From the NCBI GenBank assembly GCA_019095985.1, contig CM032663.1:12692072-12756071 (forward strand): a stretch of DNA of 64,000 bases. The letters are read 5' to 3'. The notes below the pieces were generated by a model. The model did no database searches. It was not told the origin of the DNA and worked only from the letters and a program-made list of their open reading frames with translations. This stretch comes from Streblospio benedicti. Its lineage: Eukaryota > Annelida > Polychaeta > Spionida > Spionidae. The translations under genes and the position numbers were made by a program. Below are positions 13,701 through 24,784 of this stretch, one piece after another (positions within the stretch are counted from its first letter, which is position 1; every line of letters starts with the position of its first letter).

Positions 13701-13898
13701 CATCAATGATTTTTTTTGTAGGTCACGTAACGTTAAAGATGTTGCTGTGTTGTTTTGGTGCTTACATGGCACCTTTTGTATACAAGCTATTGTTCTCTGC
13801 AAGTCCAGTTTGGTGATGCATGTACCAGTTATTGCACATTGAATGGCAGACTAACATACCAAATATATTTAAAACTAATGAGATCAGAGAGCTGTATA

Positions 13899-14069
13899 TA
13901 CCGTATACGACCATCCAAGTGCCCACCCTCGTGTAACAGCCCTCCCCCTCTTTTTCTTATATGTCCTTAAGAATTGTGTAGTAAATGCAGTCTCGTGTAA
14001 CAGCCCACCCCCCAGTTTGAGAAAATTTCAATTTATTGGCCCTGGCAGCTTGAATGGTCGTATACGGTA
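13899..14069. mobile_element. MITE-like element with 21-bp terminal inverted repeats
   Basis: TACCGTATACGACCATCCAAG (20 of 21 paired) at 13899-13919 is inverted at 14049-14069. The interior contains the phrase CGTGTAACAGCCC twice, each followed by a C-rich run. The size of about 171 bases, with no open frame, fits a nonautonomous DNA transposon. A related C-rich phrase (CCAAGAGCCCACCCCC) appears near 43950, hinting at further copies. Confidence 0.6.
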
Positions 14070-17000
14070 CTCATTAACAATCTCAAATGAGTCTCCCAGA
14101 TTTTCCTTATATTTTATAAAAATTGTAAGTGTTTTGACTGCTTTTTATCATAGAAGTATGTCTGCTGTTGAATTAGCAATTTTGTGTGCCCTGGATGTAA
14201 AAAAAAATACAATTAGATGCATTCATTATTATCTCACTTATAAAATAAAAATACAAGATTGATGTATTTCATTTTAATTTGGTTCGGGTCAATAGAGGCA
14301 AACTCTCATGCATCACTTTCAAGTTGAAATTGATGGTGCAATTAATTTTGTCTTACATATGACAGGTTATTAATTACCAAAATTGCAATTTTGACGTTAT
14401 AAAATGTATGTCATTGTATATCACATTGTCATATCTCACAGCTATATACGCAGTATATAGCCTTGATACAACAACAGTTAATATCGTGGAATAGACAGAA
14501 TCTGACCAATCAAGGCCCACTGCCGAAATGTTCAGCCAACATATCTAACGTCAGACGTACGATTTTACATTGCATAGCAAGAAAAAATGAGTTTTGATTT
14601 TGCTTTTGACGTAAGTTTGGATCGGCGAATATTCCCCACCTAAAAGGTGGTTCTTAACCCACGGGTAGTTATTGCAACATTGAATACATTTATGTGCAGT
14701 GTTAAAAAAATTCCTGTAGACCGACGATGTATATATCATTGTCCTAAAAAATTTCTGCAAAATGTGTATACCTTCTATGTAATGTTTTTATGTAACAGAA
14801 CCTCTTGAAAATTGTCTCGTTTAATAAAGGAAACCTTAAATTCATCATCAGGTTTATGATTATGAAATAATGGAGAAGCCTTCTTGTATCTATATCAGAT
14901 AGGCTTTCATATATGAAGAACATTCATTAGACATTACAGGTTTCTTTGGAAAAAAAAAAACCCACATCAGACAAAATATGGTGGTTGATGAATACTTAAC
15001 CGTGTTATGATTGATGATTTTCATTATTATTCTGCTTTTTGATATATAAATCAAAATGTTACTGCAAACACAGCCACATGACAGCACATTACATAGTAAA
15101 TTTCAAACCATGCTCAAGGTTTTTCACCTTTCTTGTAACATGTTTAGCGAAATCGTAAAATTAAATGACATCTTAGACTTCGTGTCAATCATGAAGACAG
15201 TGAATGATGCCTCAAATGATGGAAAGTGTGACAGTGGATGTTTCACACTTACGGGTATGCAGATAGTAGACATGGAGGCAAAAATTGCATCTTATAACAA
15301 AAAATAATCATATATATATATATATATATAAACATAGGTTATCCCATCAAATTTTTACACACATGCACAGAAAAAAAAATATAAAGCAGACATTTTAAGA
15401 TTTATGTGTTTATTTCAAGTTTAATGGTTTAAATTGGAATTGGTTTGGCCATCTGGCAGGTTGTTCTGCCCATTGAAATTCTCCCTCATTTGGCCAGTTA
15501 CGGAGTCAATGGGTCTTTAAAAAGGTCAGTCAGCGGCACTGAAATTCATGTGAAAAGCATTTATGCACGCACTAAAGCACACCGACCTTGATGCCACTCT
15601 TTCCTCTTTCTCTCTCTATACCTCACAAACATGATGAGGTAAGTCACCCGGAGCACAATACAACTTTCGTTAAACAACAGCATATTTTGGAACCTAACTT
15701 CACCATGAATGAAACAGTTGCATGACAGGTACATTAAACATGTGCTTCATTGATCGTTATTACAGACTAAATCCAGAGTTTCCTTGAGGGGGAAAAATGC
15801 GGATATGAGGTTTATCATACTTTGTGTAATGAATGGTTGCATCATGTTATATATGTCAGCGTGTCATTTTCAATAGTTTATAATCCCTGCAGAATTGTGT
15901 TTTCTTATTAGGTATTATATTAACGCTTCATTTTACATGGCAGTTGTTTTAGGACACAATGCACTGGAATTATATTACAACATAAATAGAATCACATTAA
16001 TGACTCTGTATGTTCTTTTGTGTCCTTTACAATAGTTTTTAGAAGATCGATTCGTTATCATAGTTTTAATTAAATGTCAAACGAAATGGCCTTTACATAT
16101 TTATTAGAAAATCTCTTATAATTGTTGATAAAATACTTTGTAATAATCAAACCACCATATTTATATATAGATTAACTAATTTAATTTGTGGTAATTACAT
16201 CAAAATCAAAAAGACTATTGGCATGAACCACTAATTAATGAATAGAATTTTGTCTATTTGAACATTGCCTATTTGTAATTCATATATAGTTAGAACAGTG
16301 TGTGCCAATAACTAATAATGTACAAAGAACCTAATGAGAGCTGTTCTTTATTGTTATTTGTATCCTGTAAACTCTTGTCAGTAACTATAAACTGTTTACT
16401 AGCCTTGATATTTCGTTAGCCTTGTTTAGACTTTTAGGGCTGTTGAAACTAGAAAGTATGAAGCAGATGCAACAAAATGCATAATTCGAAATTCTTTGAA
16501 CAAAGATTGAAATGCATTGTGGGAAAAGCATTGAATGAACGAAGACTGGCTCTTGATAACAAAGCACTAGAAGCTAATATTAACTTAGTTAATTACAAAG
16601 TTTTCATGGCAGAGAACATCATTTCATGTTCGGATGCACATCACTTGCTTTCACATTTTCTGGCTCTTGGCTTTTGTTGGAGTAGTAAAATAATCTAAAA
16701 TTGTTCTGTTGTTTTACAATTAACTACCAAAATAGCAATTTCTAATACCTATAGGTTTGTTATTTTTTTTCTATTAAAATTCCAAATAAAATAAATGTTA
16801 ACACAAGCTGGTTATTTTTTTCACAAAATTTAAGAAAATAAGGTTTATCAAATCATTTTACAAACTAAGACCAGTAAAGGACTCATGTTAATGAAAAATA
16901 AAACACTTTTTACAACTGGCAATCTAACTGGGCATTATATCGATTTGTTTTATGAGAGAAGCAGATGTTATATTAAATTGGGAATGCATATTTAAATGTC

Positions 17001-18430
17001 CCATTAATTCTATGCCTATTATTGTGAATTTAAATAGTACTTTCAGTAATATTTGTAGAAAGCATTCATGGTGAAATCCACTTCGTTTTATTTCATACCA
17101 TTTAGAAAATACTTATTGCCTAAAAAAATTTGCTTTTTCTAGATGAACAAAGAGCAGCGAAAGAAGAATCAGTTTTACTCGTCAACAGCCTACATGTATT
17201 ATGAAAGCAGACTGCCATTGAAGAAATCTATTTTGCCTTAAGCTAATTCTGTAATAGGTCAAAATCTTAGATCATTGATTATGATTGAAAGGATACAGTG
17301 ACATTAGAGAAAGAACATTTTTCATGTCAATACTGCTAACCTACATATACAGTATACCCCATAAAACAAATAATGAGCAGCTGATGTCAAGATCGGTATC
17401 TTTAATATTTAGACTAGAAGTAGAGGTGTTAATTTGGGAGAAAGAACGCCATTAACTTCAGTGCAAAACTTCATGGAAGGAAATCAACAAAGACTTGCTT
17501 GTAAGTTGTCAAGCAAAGAACATTTCTTAAATGACATTTTTGTGGTGAACCACTCGACATATTCTCATCAGAAATATAGACGAATTATTGCCATTTATTT
17601 TGTGCGGATATAATTTCTGTCATTTGATTAGACTGGTATCTGATTTAAATGTTATGCAAGCATTCTACTTATCCAATTTGATTTACATGTACTTTGTATA
17701 TTGAAGAAATGTAAAAAATAACGGTTGAATCCTACAACAAACCGGTGATTGCTTTTTTTTAAAATCAAACACGTGTTTTCTATGATAGTACCAAAAAGTA
17801 AAAATCGACGCTTGAAATATTTTACACGGGCCGTAATAGGAAACAAAGTACTAGACTATACACAATATGTGAAACTTTGAAAAATGTTTTCAATCTTTAC
17901 TTCCAAACTTTTACACAAAAACTTAATCAAGCAAGATCCATTACATGCATAACCCTTCTTTTAAATTATGACTTGTTTAGAGACTTGAATTTAAAACCTT
18001 GAAATAAGTTTATATTTGTTTTAGATAATACTGAGCATTCCTTTTATTCACAAAAAAGCGTAGTAACATTTAGGAGTGGACATTAGCAAGTGCACATGGA
18101 CATTACTTCACAAGGAAATAGTAGTTGAAACTTCTTATATGTGCTCTTGTGTGGATGTTTTGAGCATGCTCTGAATAAAGAAAACAGGACTAATATTTTC
18201 ATTTCAGAAAATGTCATTTAATCGAGCATTTCAAAGTTAGATTAAATTACACTTTCATTACAGTTGACAAATCTATTTTTCTTCAGCACAGAACCTCAAT
18301 AAATCCATAATTATATAATACATTTTTTCTCTCCAAACAAATAATCATAATAATGACAATAATCGTTCTGATTCTTTGGTCAATGTAACCTGTCTATTGT
18401 ACACACATACTGATGGCACCGTAGCCTCAC
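14070..18430. other. Intergenic stretch, no supported gene
   Basis: A+T-rich DNA with a short (TA)n run at about 15310-15330. Two short plus-strand frames, at 15056-15307 and 16477-16698, have fairly coding-like composition but no domain and no clear splice context. A 32-codon frame at 17143-17241 follows a good acceptor-like TTTTTCTAG. None is recognisable, and I do not call them genes. Confidence 0.4.
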
Positions 18431-20393
18431 TTTATTTACATTTCATACACATGCTTAAAAATATAAGCAATAAGAGAACCAAACTTTCAAATTTATTTTT
18501 CCACCTTCGCTGGACAGTATTCAGTCTCAGCCATAAAATACTGATAATACCTTAACCTGACAAGAAAGGCAAACTAAAATAGAATTTCTTTCATTTCTAG
18601 ATTTCATAATCTGTGCTTGAAATGGTTTGATATTTAAATGTAATGGAATGTCAATCAATGACCTGCCAGAAAGCATCAAAAGAAAGACAAAATTAGTAGC
18701 AATGTCAACTCAGCAATTTATATAAACTATAGCTGTAAAAAGAAATCTAGAGAAACGATTTCATGAAAATGCATTTTTTTGAACCAAAATCATTTCATGT
18801 TCATTTTGGCAATATTATATTGAAACAATCGAAATAACATTATTTTGTCCATCGACCGACCACCTGAAAAAAATGCCAAAATGTTTTTAACAGAGTGGCA
18901 AAACAAAACAGTGCAAATTATAACGATAGTACCATTAAAAAATTATAATTTACAATTATAATTTCCGATTAAACCGGAAATTCTCCTTTTCTAAAATGAT
19001 CTTAAAGTATATGGTGCTTGATCATAAACACAATTTTAAGACTTGATATAGGAGTGCACATTAAAATCATAGCATGCTCGTTAAAACTTTTGATATATTA
19101 TAATATTACAATATAAAGGCAACAACAAACCTGGCATTGATAAAATACAGAACCTAACAAATGAAACAGATCAATTACTCATCAGTCAGACAAAACACTA
19201 CACATAAAGATGGAATGGAAATAAATGCTTAACTCTATATTCTATAACAACTAAACACAGATGGTTTTTCTGCCCGCTGAGACCCTAATGTTTGTTGTTA
19301 AGGAGCAATAATTGAAGGGATGCAGTACAATTCCGCAGCCTGCTCTAATGGTTTAGTTTAGTACGCTCACGGCGAAACCGTCCAAAATCAATAACGGGCA
19401 TGCCATATGCCACACATTGCAGTCACCATGTTAATGCATAATGAATGTGCTCTACTATACCCAGCAATCACATTCGATAAATCACTCTGCACAGCAGATA
19501 TATACCTACGCACTTACAAATTGAGCAATCATTTCAAATGTATGTCCTACCCGGTATCTATAATTTAAGCAGTCAAATTACCAAACATAATTTCCCTTTT
19601 TAGCAACGGTTTATACATTACAAAATGATACTAAATCCTATGTTAATTTTTCATGTTAAATTACAAGTTACTGCCAAATTTCATATCTTTAAACCAGCAA
19701 TTCTTATTGGCAAATCAATACTTCATAACATGGTTTTTAGCACACATATCCATTCCATACAGTGACTATTACAAATTATAAAAGTTACAGTACAACATAT
19801 TAAAAAATTCGATATAAAGAAAAAATAATAACGTAAAAACGGATCTTTAAAAGTTACCAAATAAAAGCCAGGATTAAAGAAAACTTTTTAATTCAACAAC
19901 AATCTATTTACCACTTCTTTTTTAACAATGCTTGATATGGATTTTAGAGAACAGAGACACACATCTGTCACAAATACTGCATTCACAAATTCACGCAATA
20001 CTAGCAGACCACACACTTTGAAAATCATTTCAGAAAAATAAGATTACATCACAGATAATAAAGTTATATCCATTTAATACGGATCCAATTGGGTAGCAAT
20101 TGCAGTGCATGGTTGATAGCCATAGGCTACAAAAATATCCAGACATGGGAGATCACCAAGGTGTAAAGTGACTCAAATGGGTCTGTCCATTCAGACAGAC
20201 TGGACGGCGCTTTTCAAAAGCTTGCACCACCTATCTTCACTTCTATACAATATATGCATATGATGAATATAATACCAGATAATGAGTGTTCAAAGTAAAG
20301 TTTTTGATGACAGACACACGCCTGCAAGGCTAAATTCACACACTAATCCTACAATATCACAATATGCCAGACTCTGCAACGACCTTTTGATCA
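18431..20393 (-). other. Probable DYRK2 3' UTR and candidate poly(A) signal
   Basis: Downstream of the kinase stop codon nearly 2 kb carries no gene. On the minus strand an AATAAA lies at 18431-18436. It overlaps a TGTAAATA (18433-18440), the Pumilio-type recognition sequence. Vertebrate DYRK2 is known for a long 3' UTR, so an extended UTR is plausible. The true cleavage site cannot be fixed without transcripts, and other A+T-rich signals exist closer to the stop. Confidence 0.35.
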
Positions 20394-22076
20394 CTAGTTT
20401 AGACCACCTATCTGAGGCAGCTTTGGCCGGGTGTTGATGGAGGTGACAACTTCATCCGATGTCGCAATAAGCCTCGTCTTTCCACTTGCATTGCCGTTAG
20501 CGTACCTTCCTACTACTCCACTTTTGGTCGCAGATGGACGCCGAATATTTTTTACATCATTCTCATTTGGGGGTGGCTTTGGGAGGCGTCGACGCAGCCA
20601 TGCATGACGTAGCGCTTGGGGTGGGGACATTCGTGTACTTGGATCCCAGTCCAAGCAACGCTTCATGAAGTCAAGGAAAAGAGGATCATCACAGCCCTTC
20701 AGTGCTGTCGTCAAATCTTTGGTATTGGGTGGACCTCTGGGCTTCCCTCTTCGAGATCTTCCACCTGTAAGTTGCACTTGCCCATCAGCACCAGCAGTCA
20801 CGGTACAGTAACGAGGATAACCTTTTGAACTGATGAAGTTGCGAGCTCTCTTGGATTGCTCAATCATCTTAGTTGGTGGCATACCCTGAAGCTCTATTAT
20901 AGTTGCCAGTTGATCACCTTCATCTTCTCCAGGAAACAATGGATAGCCGGTCAGAAGCTCTGCCAGAATGCAACCCAGGCTCCACATATCAATGGGCATG
21001 CCATATTTAGCCCCAAGGATCACTTCTGGTGCTCTGTAGAACCGAGACTGAATATATGTATATATTCGCTGATGTTCATAACAACTAGAACCAAAGTCAA
21101 TCACTTTGATGCCACTTCGACCCTGTTGTTTGAGAAGGATGTTTTCTGGTTTAAGATCACAATGAATTATCCTATTTTTGTACAGTGCATCAAGGCATTG
21201 CAATATTGAATGAGCGAACTTGCGTACTAATTGCAAGCTAAATCCCTGGAATTTGTTCTTTTTTATGAGTTCATAAAGGTTCATGCTGAGTAATTCAAAA
21301 GTAATACATATATGGTTTCGGAATGTGAAATGTTCATACAAATGAATAATATTCATTGTATTGTCTTTATCTTGCTTTTTCAAATGCTCGAGTATCCGGA
21401 TCTCTTCTTGGGCTTGTCTATGAAATCGTTTTTCGTTTCTGACCATTTTCAGAGCAATATGAGAATGTGTTTTGTGATCATAAGCTTTAACTACCTGCCC
21501 AAAACTTCCTTTTCCTATGACTTTCAACACTTCGTACCTGTATGATATATGGTCATGAGGCACATGGATGTATGAACCTTGGTCGTCATCATATCCATTA
21601 TTATTTGCACCACCAATAACACCTTGCCTCTTCTTAGCATTTGGACCAGTGAAGAAAATGTTGGGAAAGTTAAAAATTTCATGGTGTTCAAACGAACTGA
21701 GCTTATGCATAAATTGCTTCATGGCTGATTCTGGACTTAGAGAAGATGCGGAGGGTCGTTTTGCAGACCCATTTTTACTACCATTACTGCCGACACTAGA
21801 AGGTGGACGAACTGAAGGAAGATGTGCACTGTTGTTTTCATCCATAGCGCCATTTTGGATTTTCCTGTCAAACCCATGATCACTGTGATGTTTTGAACTG
21901 TCCTCGTATAACTGTTGAACTTGGACCCCGGCTTTTGAATGGTGCATTCCACCGCCAACGGTCTGACTAGTTAACGGAGGCAAATGATGTGACGGCATTG
22001 TGTCTAAATTGTAAAGATTTTCCCCTGAAGTTCCAAATGATCGTTGACGCTGGGGAAATGTCACTTTCGTGGACAT
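20394..22076 (-). CDS. DYRK2: Dual-specificity tyrosine-phosphorylation-regulated kinase, DYRK2 class
   Basis: A 560-residue kinase in one uninterrupted coding exon. I take the ATG at 22076, which has A at -3 and an in-frame TGA shortly upstream. Order of parts: an N-terminal segment with [11 protein letters not shown] (about 51-61), the DYRK-homology box ending in FEHHEIF (about 113-135), then the kinase domain (about 181-494). The domain shows [13 protein letters not shown], the ATP-binding lysine in ALKMV (K210), HCDLKPEN with catalytic D307, DFGSS (D327) and the YTY activation loop. In that loop DYRKs autophosphorylate the second tyrosine (Y341) during translation. SRFYRAPEV follows. All key residues are present. 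The family phosphorylates Ser/Thr substrates and vertebrate DYRK2 also scaffolds an E3 ligase; that role here is inference. Gene class is very secure; DYRK2 versus another class II member (DYRK3/4) is very likely DYRK2 by similarity through the kinase domain. Confidence 0.97.
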   Translation of the reverse strand: MSTKVTFPQRQRSFGTSGENLYNLDTMPSHHLPPLTSQTVGGGMHHSKAGVQVQQLYEDSSKHHSDHGFDRKIQNGAMDENNSAHLPSVRPPSSVGSNGSKNGSAKRPSASSLSPESAMKQFMHKLSSFEHHEIFNFPNIFFTGPNAKKRQGVIGGANNNGYDDDQGSYIHVPHDHISYRYEVLKVIGKGSFGQVVKAYDHKTHSHIALKMVRNEKRFHRQAQEEIRILEHLKKQDKDNTMNIIHLYEHFTFRNHICITFELLSMNLYELIKKNKFQGFSLQLVRKFAHSILQCLDALYKNRIIHCDLKPENILLKQQGRSGIKVIDFGSSCYEHQRIYTYIQSRFYRAPEVILGAKYGMPIDMWSLGCILAELLTGYPLFPGEDEGDQLATIIELQGMPPTKMIEQSKRARNFISSKGYPRYCTVTAGADGQVQLTGGRSRRGKPRGPPNTKDLTTALKGCDDPLFLDFMKRCLDWDPSTRMSPPQALRHAWLRRRLPKPPPNENDVKNIRRPSATKSGVVGRYANGNASGKTRLIATSDEVVTSINTRPKLPQIGGLN

Positions 22077-22807
22077 GTTTACAATACACAAAAACTGTCA
22101 AGGTGTAAGCACATCGTTACCGATATTTTTCAATCCACATTTGGCGATATCCGACTTAACTAGATATTAGTGTAGCCACTGGTGTGTTCATATATGGTTT
22201 TACATCAATATTAATGTAGAAATGGCAAAGAAATTGTTGTAGTTTTCTTGGTGCCTCATATGGACACTGTTGTTGCCATGCACAAAATGTCCAAGGATAC
22301 ACGTCTGGCGTATGACGTCATGTAACTAAAGAGTCACGTGCATGGATTCTGACCAATCAAACAACCCCAAGAAAATAACACCGTCACTGATTTGTAAAAC
22401 ATTCGGTGCTTAGAAAAATATACTTCTGCTTTCGATTATAATACTTTTTTCTCAATGTGCAACATAAACACAACGTACTCGTGTGCAATAAAATCTACAA
22501 CAAACGGTATAGAGTCAATAAATGACACGCATTTAATCTCACTACATGTTAAATTTGTTGACAATTTACTTATGACACACAAATAAATATTTGGTATATG
22601 TATTATAAAAATATCAAATATATTTTAATATTTATCACCACCAACTCTTCCAGTATTCTCGAAACGAAAACGGATGCTTAAATAGGAAGTGACGTAATTG
22701 TTCAAAACATCACACTCTGATTATTCATCAAGCGCTTGATAAATATTTGGACTGCTTTAAGCAATTCTAGTGAAGTAAAGATAACTAAGACGAATATTCT
22801 ATCACTG
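22077..22807. promoter_or_regulatory. Divergent DYRK2/CHMP1B promoter region
   Basis: The two genes point away from each other across this interval. It contains a perfect CRE (TGACGTCA, 22313-22320), an E-box (TCACGTG, 22334-22340), a CCAAT box (22353-22357) and a composite ETS/ATF-like GGAAGTGACGTAA (22685-22697). These are typical of TATA-less housekeeping promoters. The first three lie about 240-280 bases upstream of the kinase start; the last lies near the likely 5' end of the plus-strand transcript. Start sites are inferred. Confidence 0.55.
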
Positions 22808-23910
22808 GTAATACTTTTTGATTTGTATATAATTGTTAGTGATAAAGTAAAGCATCAAGTATCATAGTTTTCCTGTGGCTGTCAACTCATGAACTGTCTG
22901 ACAGTCACTCACAACTTTTCCAAGGCCAATGAGAGGTTAATTTACTTTTAATGTTTGCTGTAGGTAATACTGTAGGTAATGATTCTGGTACTCCCACACA
23001 GTAACACTATATCGAATTTTGAAGAAAGCTGAAATAGCTTGGTATCACTTAATGGGTTATAGGTTTCTGACTAAATATTCAACCAGGAAATAAGATATAC
23101 TATCATGTAATGGGACTCTATATTGGCATTGCTTAACATTGTAGCAATATCTATGCTTGTCTAATATTGACAAATGGTGATAATTTCAATAAAAAAAATG
23201 AAAGCAATTCTTTATGTCATATTCTTTAATCATAGGTCTAAATTTGTTTGGTTCACCGATTCAACTATCTTTGTTTTAAAAAACATATTAAATGTGTGTT
23301 AACTAATGTTTATTATGTCATTTGTTTCCCAGGAATGTTTATTCCTGGATTCTGGCTGAATGACATGAATATCTTTTAACTTTTTTCACAGAAGCTTGCA
23401 AATATGTAGCGCCAAATCGACACATGACGGCAAACCAACACATCACCAAATTACATCTGGTGACCTGCTGGCGCCCCTCCGGCGCTAACTTTGGCGGGGT
23501 GGCTAGTTTTTGTCGGGTGGGTCATGGCAGGCTGCCAACATCCAGTGGACCGCCAATGTTTCTGCTCACCATTAACTACTGGCGGTACATCGGCACTGGC
23601 AGATATCATACTTGAACCAAATCATTCATAATCTGGCTCCAATTTGTCACAATCATAGCCTAAATGTGGTCGAACAAACTATTTAAGTGTAACTCACACA
23701 GATTCACAGTAGCACTGTTGATGCTGGTGCAAAGTCAGTAAAACATCTGCTATGTACATATTTTTCTTCAGGACATCTGATACTCAGAGTGATATTTTTA
23801 AGCTTCTGGGGAAATTATTTAGAAATATTTTTGCAAACCTAATAACTTGTTTTTGAAATGATGTTTATTCTTTTATAACTTGTCTAATTTTTTTTTTTGT
23901 GTTTTTCCAG
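22740..23910 (+). other. Probable CHMP1B 5' UTR exon and intron
   Basis: The coding exon of the plus-strand gene is preceded by a long T tract ending in TTTTTCCAG at 23910, a strong splice acceptor. Donor-like CTG|GTAATA sites occur at 22807 and again in the 22960-22980 area, so one or more noncoding leader exons are likely. The intron contains a G+C-rich structured block (separate entry). The donor choice is uncertain. Confidence 0.45.
23395..23615. repeat. G+C-rich structured block in the CHMP1B leader intron
   Basis: Unlike its A+T-rich surroundings, this segment is rich in G+C and in short complementary motifs (CTGGCGCC, GGCGCTAAC, TTGGCGGGG, CTGGCGG, TGCCAAC). It looks like a repeat or transposon remnant. 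I see no terminal repeats and no long open frame with a domain. Confidence 0.35.
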
Positions 23911-23937
23911 CTATTTGGGCCACAAGATTTGTCCACC

Positions 23938-24556
23938 ATGTTTTCATCATCGTCAACAAAGCAAATGGAGAAACATCTTTTCAACCTTAAATTTGCAGCA
24001 AAAGACTTAGAAGCGGAATGCAAAGAAAAGTGAAAAACAAGAGAAAGTTGAGAAAGACAAACTCAAAAAAGCAATTCAGAAGGGAAATATGGAAGGTGCC
24101 AAAATCCATGCTGAAAATGCCATCAGACAGAAGAACCAAGCTCTAAATTACCGAAAAATGAGTGCTAGAGTTGATGCAGTTGCAGCAAGAGTTCAATCAG
24201 CCGTTACAACCAAACAGGTCACACAGTCAATGGGTGGAGTCGTTAAAGCAATGGAGAGTGCAATGAGGTCCATGAATCTTGAGAAGATCTCACAGTTGAT
24301 GGACAGGTTTGAACAGCAATTTGAAAACCTTGATGTGCAGACACAAGTGATGGACGACACCATGGCTGCCTCTTCAACTCTTTCATCACCTCAGGGTGAG
24401 GTCGATGCTCTAATGCAGATGGCAGCAGATGAGGCTGGGCTGGAACTTAACATGGACTTGCCTAATGCTCAGTCCACATCAGTTGGTACAGCAACTGCAG
24501 CATCCCAAGAACAAGATGAACTCACTCAGCGATTAGCGCGTCTCCGTCAAGTATAG
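23938..24556 (+). CDS. CHMP1B: ESCRT-III subunit, charged multivesicular body protein 1B, with a single-base frame break
   Basis: Encodes about 205 residues of a Snf7-family protein. It starts MFSSSSTKQMEKHLFNLKFAAK and ends with the C-terminal MIM1-type helix DELTQRLARLRQV, which in this family binds MIT domains of VPS4 and spastin. HAENAIRQKN, MSARVDAVAARVQ and MNLEKISQLMD are diagnostic of CHMP1B rather than CHMP1A. CHMP1B helps recruit VPS4 to ESCRT-III filaments during endosomal sorting, abscission and membrane scission. The coding region lies in one exon after a strong acceptor; human CHMP1B is likewise intronless in its coding part. Oddity: an extra base near 24019 shifts the frame after KDLEAE, giving a stop a few codons later, while the next frame continues with family-typical sequence. 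Since the rest is intact, a sequencing or assembly error is my first guess; a recent null allele or pseudogene is the alternative. Confidence 0.93.
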
Positions 24557-24778
24557 GTTTAAAACAGAGCAAATAAGAGTAAACTGCAGAATGGTGTATA
24601 CAGGTCTGATATATGAATGGATTTCCATTCGGTATAAAATTAGTGTATTGTAGTTCCTAATATACAATAGTTATTTGTATATAGACTCATGAAGTCTCAA
24701 GTTGAACTGAGCATTTATGACTTTTTATATAGACAGAAATTATACAGCTGTTGTGAAGCAGTTAAATAATAATTTACA

Positions 24779-24784
24779 AATAAA
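24779..24784 (+). terminator. CHMP1B candidate poly(A) signal
   Basis: AATAAA 223 bases past the stop codon, followed within about 15 bases by a T-rich run. This is the first well-placed canonical signal on this strand. Confidence 0.6.

Larger units (their letters stand above)
5901..13898. other. Intergenic stretch with repeats, no gene supported
   Basis: Eight kilobases without a supportable gene. It holds one short inverted-repeat element, a G-rich tract, a partial CAGTAGAACCTC-type element and a degenerate 70-base tandem duplication, all listed separately. The longest open frames are under 100 codons, lack domains and overlap A+T-rich DNA. A minus-strand peptide at 13599-13802 has a CMFC motif but no recognisable family. 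Confidence 0.45.

Noticed and set aside
13599-13802. Minus-strand peptide with ACMFCDAILIPDKSLTGK
   Set aside because: Looks somewhat protein-like, but I cannot assign a family, and the overlapping plus-strand frame is equally open.
17143-17241. Terminal-exon-like frame after TTTTTCTAG
   Set aside because: Only 32 codons, no upstream exon found and no recognisable peptide.
20616-21879. Several plus-strand frames opposite the kinase
   Set aside because: They are antisense shadows of the DYRK2 coding exon.
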